A stretch of 64,000 nucleotides of DNA from Ignavibacteria bacterium RIFOXYB12_FULL_35_14 (GTDB taxonomy: Bacteria > Bacteroidota > Ignavibacteria > Ignavibacteriales > Ignavibacteriaceae): NCBI GenBank assembly GCA_001803045.1, contig MHAR01000006.1, positions 1 through 64,000 on the forward strand. Reading direction: 5' to 3'. The notes beneath the pieces were generated by a model. That model was given only the letters and a program-made list of their open reading frames with translations, ran no database searches and was not told where the DNA came from. The stretch's first letter is position 1. Every line of letters starts with the position of its first letter. This document shows positions 51,067 to 59,387 of this stretch, piece after piece. Made by a program: the position numbers and the translations under genes.

Positions 51067-53093
51067 TTGTGTTCCTGCTTTTTATATTCATTAAACCAGT
51101 CGAAAACCGTATTCCACCAAAGTTTTGCATTTTGAGGTTTTGTTACCCAATGTGTCTCATCTGGAAAATACAAGAACTTACTTTTAACTCCTAACCTTTG
51201 CAGTGAAGTAAATAGTTGAAAAGCTTGCTCTTCAGATAATCTGAAATCCTTAGCGCCGTGAACAATCAGCATTGGTGTTTTAGCATTGTGAATATAACGA
51301 TGAGGTGACCATTTTTCATAAGCTTCTGTATTGTTCCATGGAGTGCCTCCAAACTCCCACTCAGGAAACCAAAGCTCATCGGTTGTTCCCCACTTGCTTT
51401 CTAAATTGAAAGTACCGTTGTGGCAGAACAAGGCGTTGAATCTGTCTGAATGTCCTTCAATCCAATTTATCATGTATCCGCCGTAAGAAGCACCGGCAGC
51501 AAAAGTGTTCTTAGAATCTAGAAAAGAAAAATTTTGAATTGCATAATCATAGCTGTTCATTAAGTCAGTGTAGACTTTACCGCCCCAATCATTTCTAATT
51601 TCATCGGTAAATTTTTGTCCGTAACCTGTTGAGCCTCGCGGATTGGGCGCAACAACAACATAACCTGCTCCGGCAAACACTTGCAGATTCCATCTATAAT
51701 GGAAATTATCTTCCCATGCACCCTGTGGTCCGCCGTGTATTAAAAATATCATCGGGTATTTTTTATTGGGATCAAAGAAAGGCGGCTTAACTAATATTGA
51801 TTGAACTTTATCTCCGTTTGCTCCTTCACACCAAAAGGTTTCAACCGGATTCATTTCAAGCTGAGAGAGAATTTCTTCATTGGTATAGGTGATTCGCTTC
51901 AAAGTTTTTTTTCCATCTGTACTTAGTGAGAAAATTTCCGCCGGCAAATCAGATCTTTGCTTTAAGAAGAACAGATTTTTTCCATCCTTTGAAAGCTGGA
52001 TACGTGTGTTGTAATTGTCTTTATGAAATAAATCAATCTTACCGGAATTAATCTCAAGCTTATAAATTGAATTGTAAATTTCATTTCCGGCAGTGAAGAA
52101 AATGGTTTTTGAATCGGGTGACCAAATAAATTCCTCAATCGATCGATCATAATTATCAGTCAGGTTTTTTACCTCACCAGTTTTTCGATTGAATAGAATT
52201 AAATCTTTTTTATCCGATTCATATCCTGCTCGTTTCATTGAAGTCCAAGCAAGCCACTCACCGTTTGGTGAATAAACTGGTTGGCAGTCAACCCCTTTGC
52301 TTGTGGAGATGAGTTTGGGTGCTTCAGGAGAATTCAAACTTAACAGATAAATCTCTATGTTAGTGCTTGTTGCCAAAGTAAATTCTGGATTAAGAGAATA
52401 AGCAACTTCACTTCCATCATGAGAAAAGTTATAATCGTTTGAGGAACCAAGTGCGGGCGGCGGAACATCTTCTTTATTGCCTTCAGTTAAATCTATGAAA
52501 TTTCCTGTATGCACATCTAATAAAAATAAATGGCTTCGCTTTTGACCCCGCCAGTCATTCCAATGCCGATACATAAGTTCGGTGAAAATTTCTGCTTTGA
52601 CCTTACTTCCTTCTTTAGCTTTATCTTTCTGTTCGTTGCATTCTTGAGTTGTGCATTCGGGGTAAACAGAAGAGGTAAATAAAATTTTCTTTTCGTCACT
52701 CGACCAATCAAATCCCGATGCTTGAGTATAAATGTTCGTTAGCCGTTTTTCATTTGAACCATCGAGATTGCATTGCCATATTTGTCCGTCTCTAACAAAT
52801 GCGACTGATTTTCCATCTGGTGCGAATTTAGGTTCAATTTCGTTTTTGTAAGAATTTTTTAATGGTCGAAGATTTTTTCCATCAGCATCAATTAAATAAA
52901 TATCTGTGTTGCCTTTGTTTTCTGCAAAAGTATAAGTAGTTAAAGTGTAAGCTAAAGTTTTTCCATCGGGAGAAACATCATAAGTCCCGATCCGTTTCAC
53001 TGCCCACAGATCATCAACTGAAATGGCACGCTTGGTTTGAGTATAAATTAGGGTAGGAATAAATAAGATTACGAGAAGTTTTTTTAGCATCAA
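51063..53093 (-). CDS. S9 family prolyl oligopeptidase-type peptidase
   Basis: 676 residues. Signal peptide (1-19), WD40-like beta-propeller (about 20-400, repeated SPDGKTLAY, APDGKSVAFV, SPNGEWLAW, SPDSKTIFF), then an alpha/beta hydrolase domain (about 410-676) with nucleophile GASYGGYM (about 525-532), Asp in IVHGAKDFRL (about 617) and His in DETHWV (about 650). It trims peptides in the envelope, acting like dipeptidyl or acylaminoacyl peptidases; exact specificity unknown. Confidence 0.92.
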   Translation of the reverse strand: MMLKKLLVILFIPTLIYTQTKRAISVDDLWAVKRIGTYDVSPDGKTLAYTLTTYTFAENKGNTDIYLIDADGKNLRPLKNSYKNEIEPKFAPDGKSVAFVRDGQIWQCNLDGSNEKRLTNIYTQASGFDWSSDEKKILFTSSVYPECTTQECNEQKDKAKEGSKVKAEIFTELMYRHWNDWRGQKRSHLFLLDVHTGNFIDLTEGNKEDVPPPALGSSNDYNFSHDGSEVAYSLNPEFTLATSTNIEIYLLSLNSPEAPKLISTSKGVDCQPVYSPNGEWLAWTSMKRAGYESDKKDLILFNRKTGEVKNLTDNYDRSIEEFIWSPDSKTIFFTAGNEIYNSIYKLEINSGKIDLFHKDNYNTRIQLSKDGKNLFFLKQRSDLPAEIFSLSTDGKKTLKRITYTNEEILSQLEMNPVETFWCEGANGDKVQSILVKPPFFDPNKKYPMIFLIHGGPQGAWEDNFHYRWNLQVFAGAGYVVVAPNPRGSTGYGQKFTDEIRNDWGGKVYTDLMNSYDYAIQNFSFLDSKNTFAAGASYGGYMINWIEGHSDRFNALFCHNGTFNLESKWGTTDELWFPEWEFGGTPWNNTEAYEKWSPHRYIHNAKTPMLIVHGAKDFRLSEEQAFQLFTSLQRLGVKSKFLYFPDETHWVTKPQNAKLWWNTVFDWFNEYKKQEHK

Positions 53094-53202
53094 TTATCCA
53101 GAGTTTCTTAAAAATGTTGAATCAAAAATAGTGCTTGCTTTTTCTAAAGGCAAAGAACTTTTGTAATATAATCGTAAATTTTGTAAAACAGTTTTCATCT
53201 CA

Positions 53203-53913
53203 ATGCAAAAAAGCCAAAACATATTTCTTCCCGGCGGATTTAAACTATTTAGAATTCTAAGAAGCAAGTATCCGCTTACAGATAAAAATGTTTTAGTGAT
53301 TGGTGCCGGTAGCGAAAAGATTGCCGAGAAAATGATTGATTCCGGTGCTGTTTCCGTAAAGATGATTGTGAATGATTTTGATTCTCTCATGAACTCGCGA
53401 TTAAATCTCGGCAGGGAAAGTATAATTATTCTTGAGATGATGGAATATGAGAAGACGGATTTCAGTGATAACGAGTTCGATCTTGTTTATGCCCAAGCAT
53501 CAATCTCATCTGCAAACAGAAGCAAAATAATTAAAGAGATAAAACGAATCTTAAAAGCTGATGGCGTTCTTTGTGTCGGTGAAATGACATGTTTAAAAAA
53601 AGAATATCCTGTTTTTATTAAAGATATTTTTGAGTCGTCAAATATTTCACCTCTATTCCACGGCGAATATTCGAAATATTATGTTGAGCGCGGATTTGAG
53701 GTAAATCATGAGCAGGATCTTTCCTCATCATTAAAAAATTTTTATGAAAATGCATCATCACTTTTAGAAATGAGCATTGAAAAAATATCAGCTACAGAAA
53801 AAAGTTATTACAAAAAATTGTTAAACAGAATCAGTCATGAATCCAATGCATACTTAAATCTTGGTGCGGATAAGTACATTGGGTTTAAAATGTTAATATT
53901 AAAAAAAACGTAA
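53203..53913 (+). CDS. Class I SAM-dependent methyltransferase-like protein
   Basis: 236 residues. A Rossmann-like core: NVLVIGAGSEKIAEKMIDSG (about 28-47, GxGxx SAM loop), VNDFDS (acidic loop), DNEFDLVYAQASISSANRSKII (about 90-111), and IKRILKADGVLCVGEMTCLK (about 113-132). The C-terminal 100 residues are helical and unassigned. Substrate unknown. Divergent from the S9 peptidase gene and followed by RlmD on the same strand. Confidence 0.7.
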   Translation: MQKSQNIFLPGGFKLFRILRSKYPLTDKNVLVIGAGSEKIAEKMIDSGAVSVKMIVNDFDSLMNSRLNLGRESIIILEMMEYEKTDFSDNEFDLVYAQASISSANRSKIIKEIKRILKADGVLCVGEMTCLKKEYPVFIKDIFESSNISPLFHGEYSKYYVERGFEVNHEQDLSSSLKNFYENASSLLEMSIEKISATEKSYYKKLLNRISHESNAYLNLGADKYIGFKMLILKKT

Positions 53914-53970
53914 ATCTATAAAATTATATCGGGCAGATTCCTCACCCCCGATTAAGAATACGCAAACAAT

Positions 53971-55461
53971 ATGAATCGAGGGATTCGGAATGACATCCAC
54001 AAAAAGAAAATGCAAATTAAAAAAGGTGATATAGTAGAACTTCAAATAGAGAAATATGCATTTGAAGGAAAAGGTATTGCTAAAGTATGTAAATCCGAAT
54101 TGCTTGGTTTAAAGTCTGATGAACCGAACGAAAGAAATTATATTGTGTTTGTTCATGGAGCTTATCCGGGCGATGAAGTAAACGCTCGATTACTGAAAAT
54201 CAAAAACTCATTTGCAGAAGCTATCGCTGTTGAAATAATAAGCCCATCAATTGAAAGGATTGAAGCAAGGTGTAAGTTCTTCGGAGTTTGCGGCGGCTGT
54301 AAGCAGCAGGATTTGAGCTATGAATCTCAAGTTAAGTACAAACAGTTGCAGGTTGAAGAAATTTTCCAAAAGCTTGGTGGATTTTCCAACTTCGAAGCAC
54401 AATCAATCGTTCCTTCTGAAAACGTTTTTTACTACCGTAATAAAATGGAATTTTCTTTCGGCGATAGACGCTGGCTGTCTAAAGATGAATTATCGAACCA
54501 CAAAAAGATCGATAAGGATTTTGCATTAGGACTTCACATCCCTAAAATTTATGATAAAGTGTTGGATGTTGATGAATGCTTCTTACAGTCCGAAACAAGC
54601 AATAGAATTCTAAACTTCACGAGAAAATATTTCAAAGATAGAAACACATCGATTTATTCTACTAAAACACATTTGGGATTTTTAAGAAACCTCGTAATCA
54701 AGCAATCGCAAAAGACAAATGACTTGATGGTGAATCTTGTTACGTCTGAAGAAAATGATGAGTTGATTAATGAGTACTGTAATAGTTTGCTTAAGGAAGT
54801 TCCCGCAGTTACGACCATTGTCAACAACATCAGCAAGAAAAAAGCCGCAATAGCTGTTGGTGATTACGAAAAAGTTAGTCATGGCTCGGGATTTATTTAT
54901 GATGAGATTGGTAAGTATAGATTCAGAATTAGTGCAAATTCATTCTTCCAGACAAATACATCGCAAGCTGAAAAACTTTATCAGACCGCATTCGATTTTG
55001 CCGGGCTGACTGGCGATGAAGTCGTTTACGATCTTTACTCGGGCGCTGGGACGATCGCAATCTTTATTTCCCCAAAATCAAAACAAGTTATTGGCTTTGA
55101 ATCTGTTGAATCGACTATTCAAGATGCGAAAGTAAATGCTGAGCTAAACAATATTACTAATGTTCAATTTTACAGCGCTGATCTTTACAAGTCTTTTCTT
55201 CCCATTGTTGCAAAAAATAGACTTGCTAAACCTGATGTAATTATAATCGATCCCCCTCGCGCCGGAATGCATGAAAACACAGTTAGCGATGTTGTTAATC
55301 TTTCACCGGATAAAATAGTCTACGTTAGCTGTAACCCAGCAACTCAAGTTAGAGATGTTAAGCTAATGGTAAATTCCGGTTACAAATTAATGAAGATAAG
55401 GCCGGTCGATATGTTCCCGCATACATACCATATCGAAAATGTTACGTTGCTGAGGAAATAG
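53971..55461 (+). CDS. rlmD: 23S rRNA (uracil-C5)-methyltransferase RlmD type
   Basis: 496 residues as listed; the family usually begins near the ATG at 54010 (MQIKKGDIVELQIEK), a likely true start. Order: TRAM domain (about 18-85), iron-sulfur cysteines CKFFGVCGGC (about 97-106), substrate domain, and a SAM methyltransferase core with VVYDLYSGAGTIAIFISP (about 350-367), VIIIDPPRAGMH (about 425-436) and catalytic VYVSCNPATQVRD (about 449-461). It methylates a uracil of 23S rRNA (RlmD or RlmC-like; the position is inferred). Its stop codon TAG lies inside a hairpin repeat. Confidence 0.9.
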   Translation: MNRGIRNDIHKKKMQIKKGDIVELQIEKYAFEGKGIAKVCKSELLGLKSDEPNERNYIVFVHGAYPGDEVNARLLKIKNSFAEAIAVEIISPSIERIEARCKFFGVCGGCKQQDLSYESQVKYKQLQVEEIFQKLGGFSNFEAQSIVPSENVFYYRNKMEFSFGDRRWLSKDELSNHKKIDKDFALGLHIPKIYDKVLDVDECFLQSETSNRILNFTRKYFKDRNTSIYSTKTHLGFLRNLVIKQSQKTNDLMVNLVTSEENDELINEYCNSLLKEVPAVTTIVNNISKKKAAIAVGDYEKVSHGSGFIYDEIGKYRFRISANSFFQTNTSQAEKLYQTAFDFAGLTGDEVVYDLYSGAGTIAIFISPKSKQVIGFESVESTIQDAKVNAELNNITNVQFYSADLYKSFLPIVAKNRLAKPDVIIIDPPRAGMHENTVSDVVNLSPDKIVYVSCNPATQVRDVKLMVNSGYKLMKIRPVDMFPHTYHIENVTLLRK

Positions 55462-55538
55462 AACGCGGATTTAACTGATTTAACTGATTAAAACGGATCA
55501 GTCAAAATCCGTTCGATCCGTCAAATCCGTGTTCTATT
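55457..55538. repeat. AATAGAACGC-type long hairpin repeat, copy 2
   Basis: AATAGAACGCGGATTTAACT... at the left and ...CCGTCAAATCCGTGTTCTATT at the right are inverted copies, with inner TTAACTGATTAAAACGGAT / ATCCGTTCGATCC arms. The left end supplies the TAG stop of rlmD and the right end, on the other strand, the TAG stop of rsmI. It sits between convergent genes and could act as a bidirectional terminator. Confidence 0.7.
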
Positions 55539-56229
55539 TGTTATTAATAATCAGTACAAATTCACCCTTAAGATTTTCCTTCATTGCAAATCTTAAAACT
55601 TCCTCACATGTTCCTCTGTAAAATCTTTCTTTCTCTTTCGTCAATTCATAAGCAAGGACGACTGGAATGTTCTTGCTCCACAATTTTGTAACATCTTCAA
55701 GGAGTGTTCGTAATCTGTAAGGTGTGTCCATTAAAACAATTACTTCTTTACGTTTCTTCAAATCTAAAAGCTGATGTTTCCGAATATCTTTTTTGGGTGA
55801 AAGCCAGCCGTAGTAATAGAATTTATCGAAGTTAACTCCACTTGCAACCAATGCCGCTAAGAGAGAACTCGCACCAGGAATTGGGACAACTTCAATTCTA
55901 TTTTGAATTGCTAACTCAACAAGCAAATGTCCTGGATCAGAAAAAAGCGGAGTGCCGCAATCAGAAATTAGTGCGGCTGATTTTCCTTCAACAAGCTTTA
56001 GAATTATCTCATCCACATTTTCATTCTCGTTGTGTTCGTTTATCGAAAACAGCTCTTTGCTGATATTTAGGTGTGATAGTAATCTTCGCGCTTCTTTGAA
56101 TTCCTCACAAATGATGAGATCAACTTCTTTGAGAATTCTAACAGCTCGAAGAGTTATATCCTCATAGTTGCCGATTGGAGTCGAAACGATATAAAGTTTG
56201 CCGGGCATGTTCTTAAGAAAAAAATTCAT
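55534..56229 (-). CDS. rsmI: 16S rRNA (cytidine-2'-O)-methyltransferase RsmI
   Basis: 231 residues; the likely start is the ATG at 56208 (MPGKLYIVSTPIGNYEDITL), since the first seven residues are not conserved. Tetrapyrrole methylase fold: VSTPIGNYEDITLRA (the RsmI signature), ICEEFKEARRLLSHL, ALISDCGTPLFSDPGHLLV (about 84-102), VPIPGASSLLAALVASGV (about 114-131) and FRG-like YYGWLSPKK. Methylates C1402 of 16S rRNA with RsmH. Confidence 0.93.
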   Translation of the reverse strand: MNFFLKNMPGKLYIVSTPIGNYEDITLRAVRILKEVDLIICEEFKEARRLLSHLNISKELFSINEHNENENVDEIILKLVEGKSAALISDCGTPLFSDPGHLLVELAIQNRIEVVPIPGASSLLAALVASGVNFDKFYYYGWLSPKKDIRKHQLLDLKKRKEVIVLMDTPYRLRTLLEDVTKLWSKNIPVVLAYELTKEKERFYRGTCEEVLRFAMKENLKGEFVLIINNK

Positions 56230-56556
56230 ATTTTAATTCATATGCGAATATAGTTATTCATACAAACATTCATAATATTTCGTCCCAATGGGACTTTGAG
56301 CAATCCGGGTGTAAATGTTCTACAAATATTTGATCCCTAACGGGTGCATCAATTCTTGCATGACATTTTTATTAGTCCCATTGAAGGCTTATAAATGGTA
56401 ACAAATGCAATAATTATTCTAAAAAAGTTTGATATTAAGGGTGAAGAAATCGTAATTTTGACCACAATCAATTCAATTTATTCTAAATCATTTGAAAATT
56501 AATTTCAACATACCTTGACTAATCCGATTATTTCCGGACTACCCTAAGGATACCGC
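56230..56556. repeat. Intergenic with ATTTCGTCCC-type repeat
   Basis: 327 bp without a gene. Contains GTCCCAATGGGAC (56282-56294, perfect palindrome with one central base), TCTACAAATATTTGATCCCT...CGGGTGC (about 56319-56348) and a partial third copy at about 56374 (TAGTCCCATTG). These look like copies of a dispersed GTCCC...GGGAC repeat. Confidence 0.55.
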
Positions 56557-59373
56557 ATGAAAATCAAAAGTATAATTCTGATTTCACTATTCATTTCATT
56601 CTCTGCAATTGCACAGGAATCATCACAATCGTTTCTATCCATAAAAGATACTGGTGTAGAAGAGTTCATCAAATTGCATCCCGAGTTTGATGGAAGAGGA
56701 ACAATCGTTCTTGTACTTGATACAGGTGTTGACGTTGGTGTTGAGGGACTGCTTCAAACATCCACCGGCGAAACTAAAGTTATTGATGTTCAAGATTTTT
56801 CAACTGAGGGCGATATACAATTTTATGAAGCTGATACTGATAAAGAAAATGACTCGATCATTTTCTCAAATTCATCGAAAGGTTACTCTATTAAAGCTGC
56901 AGAAGGCAAATTGTTTAACTCTGCTGATGGCAAATACTTCATCGGAGCTTTTCCTGAGAAGCATCTTTTGAATTCCACTTCTGGAGCTAAGGATCTAAAT
57001 GGAAATAATTCTTCCGACGATGTTTACTATTTTATTGTGTTCAATGCTTCGGATGGCGGTGAGAGTTTCTGGATTGTATATTTTGATACTAATGCAAACG
57101 GTGATCTTTCAGATGAACAACCAATTAGAAATTATAAAGAGAAATATGATTTCTTCACTATTCCTAACGCTAAAGGATTATCTCCATTTCCCTTTGCTCT
57201 GAACATTCTCCCTGATGAGAAAAAAATTACTTTTCATTTTGATGATGGTTCGCACGGAACTCATTGTGCCGGTATTGCTGCGGGATTCAACATTGGCAAT
57301 GCCGGGTTGAACGGAGTTGCGCCGGGTGCAAAAGTTATCAGCTTAAAATTAGGAAACAATAATTATACAGGGGGAGCTACTGTTACCGAGAGCATGAAAT
57401 TAGCTTATCTTTATGCTGATAAAATTTCTAAAGAAAGAAAAGAGCCTTGCGTAGTTACTATGAGCTTTGGAATCGGCAGCGAGCTTGAAGGCAGGGCCGA
57501 TATAGAATTATTCCTTGCAGAATTGTCAAAAAATAATCCGTACTTATATGTGTGTGTAAGCAATGGAAACGATGGTCCGGGAATTTCATCGGCGGGACTC
57601 CCTTCTGCAAGCAGCAGTGTTTTTGCTTCCGGTGCAGTGTTGGCCAACGAAGTCGGCCGCGATAACTACGGTATAACTTTCAGCAATAATATTATTTTAT
57701 ATTTCAGCTCAAGAGGCGGGGAGGTTAGTAAACCCGATGTGTGTTCACCCGGTGCAGCAACTTCAACAATACCGAATTTTGACAGCAACGATAAAAAATG
57801 GGGAACAAGCATGGCTTCGCCGTATTCTGCGGGAGTAATGACTTTGCTGCTAAGTGCTGCACAAAAAGAATTTCCAGGAGTGAAAATACCTTCACAGCTT
57901 CTCTACAGAATAATTAGAGAAGGTGCGGTGAAGATGAATGGTTATTCAAATCTCGATCAAGGTGCAGGTTACATCAATGTTATGAATTCGCATGAACTGC
58001 TGAAAAAATATTTGAAAAATAACGAACAGCAAAAGTTTGAGACTTATGCCATTTCATCCTTCTCTCCAAATATGCCCGATGCAAAAGCTCCAAATCTTTA
58101 CATCAGGGATGGTTCCTATTTAACAGGTGAAGAAGTTTTTTCATTCACGGTTAAGAGAGATAAGCCGGTAAAATCAGATAAATTTTATAGAGTGTATAAT
58201 CTTAAGTGCGATGCCGATTGGCTGATTCCGGTTCAGAAAAAAACTTACATTAGGAATCAACAGCATGCAATTGTAAATGTAAAGTTCGATAAGAAGAAGA
58301 TGAGCGAGCCTGGACTTTACAATGCCCGAATCACAGCGACAAGAGATGATGGAAGCAATACACCTGAGTTTTCAATGATGGCAACTGTAATTATTCCATA
58401 TCAATTCAACACTTCAAATAAATATAAACTGAATTGGACCGAGCAGAAAGTTGATGTCGGGATGGTAAAAAGATATTACATAAATATCCCCGGCGGACAG
58501 AACAGCATGAAGATCACTTTAAGAAAAAATAAAAATGATTATGCAAGAGTTAGATTCCGTTTGTTTGATCCGGATGGAATCGAACGCTACTTATCAGCTC
58601 AACTCAATTCGGTGAACAATGATGAAATGCTTCAATCAATTCATTATGATTTGGAATCGGGTGTTTACGAGCTTATCGTGGAGGGAATGTACACTGCCAA
58701 TGGTGTTTCAACATATAATCTTTCGGTTGAGTTTTCTTCCATACAATTTTTTGGTAACAAGGAAATTGCTAAAGATGATAATGCAAGAAATGTAACAAAC
58801 GTGTTTAATGAAGTTAAATCTTATAATTTAAGCGGGGAAATTCTCGGTTATCGGAAGAACTATCCTATTACTCTCACAGGAGAAGCAGTTTATAAGATGC
58901 CTTTCACAATAAGGAAAGGTGAAAGCTCAAAAGAATTTAAAGTTGAGATGACGAAGGAAGATTTCAATTTATTAACCGATTTTTCTTTGATGATTTTGGA
59001 TTCGACGGGATATGCAGTTTCAAAGGATGCTCTATCATACCGAACGGGAAATATTTCGATAAATAATTTCTCTGATGAAGACAGCGTTGAATACACATTT
59101 GCATTTATTCCGGCATTCACACATAAAAATTCAGACATGACGATCAGTGTTAATGAGATAACTTATTTCTCAAGTTCTGTTCCGGTTAGTGTTATTAATC
59201 TTGAAAAAAGATCCGTGACTTTGTATCCGAATTCTCCTAGAACATTGAAGTTTGGATTATTAAAGCCGGATGAGTCTTTACCGGCAGATGCAAAATTCTA
59301 CGGAAAGATTTACTTCAAAGTTCCCTCAACAAATAAAATAGAATACGAGCTTCCACTTAATTTCAAATTCTAA
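56557..59373 (+). CDS. Secreted S8 serine protease, tripeptidyl-peptidase II-like
   Basis: 938 residues. Signal peptide (1-19, ending AIAQE). Subtilisin triad: Asp in VLVLDTGVDVG (about 49-59), His in DDGSHGTHCAGIAAGF (about 229-244), Ser in GTSMASPYSAGVMTLLL (about 420-436). The roughly 180 residues between Asp and His are an insertion, as in tripeptidyl-peptidase II, and the oxyanion region SNGNDGPG is at about 342. The C-terminal half (about 500-938) is beta-rich. Periplasmic or secreted. Starts an operon with an OPT oligopeptide transporter 14 nt downstream, suggesting peptide uptake. Confidence 0.9.
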   Translation: MKIKSIILISLFISFSAIAQESSQSFLSIKDTGVEEFIKLHPEFDGRGTIVLVLDTGVDVGVEGLLQTSTGETKVIDVQDFSTEGDIQFYEADTDKENDSIIFSNSSKGYSIKAAEGKLFNSADGKYFIGAFPEKHLLNSTSGAKDLNGNNSSDDVYYFIVFNASDGGESFWIVYFDTNANGDLSDEQPIRNYKEKYDFFTIPNAKGLSPFPFALNILPDEKKITFHFDDGSHGTHCAGIAAGFNIGNAGLNGVAPGAKVISLKLGNNNYTGGATVTESMKLAYLYADKISKERKEPCVVTMSFGIGSELEGRADIELFLAELSKNNPYLYVCVSNGNDGPGISSAGLPSASSSVFASGAVLANEVGRDNYGITFSNNIILYFSSRGGEVSKPDVCSPGAATSTIPNFDSNDKKWGTSMASPYSAGVMTLLLSAAQKEFPGVKIPSQLLYRIIREGAVKMNGYSNLDQGAGYINVMNSHELLKKYLKNNEQQKFETYAISSFSPNMPDAKAPNLYIRDGSYLTGEEVFSFTVKRDKPVKSDKFYRVYNLKCDADWLIPVQKKTYIRNQQHAIVNVKFDKKKMSEPGLYNARITATRDDGSNTPEFSMMATVIIPYQFNTSNKYKLNWTEQKVDVGMVKRYYINIPGGQNSMKITLRKNKNDYARVRFRLFDPDGIERYLSAQLNSVNNDEMLQSIHYDLESGVYELIVEGMYTANGVSTYNLSVEFSSIQFFGNKEIAKDDNARNVTNVFNEVKSYNLSGEILGYRKNYPITLTGEAVYKMPFTIRKGESSKEFKVEMTKEDFNLLTDFSLMILDSTGYAVSKDALSYRTGNISINNFSDEDSVEYTFAFIPAFTHKNSDMTISVNEITYFSSSVPVSVINLEKRSVTLYPNSPRTLKFGLLKPDESLPADAKFYGKIYFKVPSTNKIEYELPLNFKF

Positions 59374-59387
59374 AAAAGGAAAAAACT

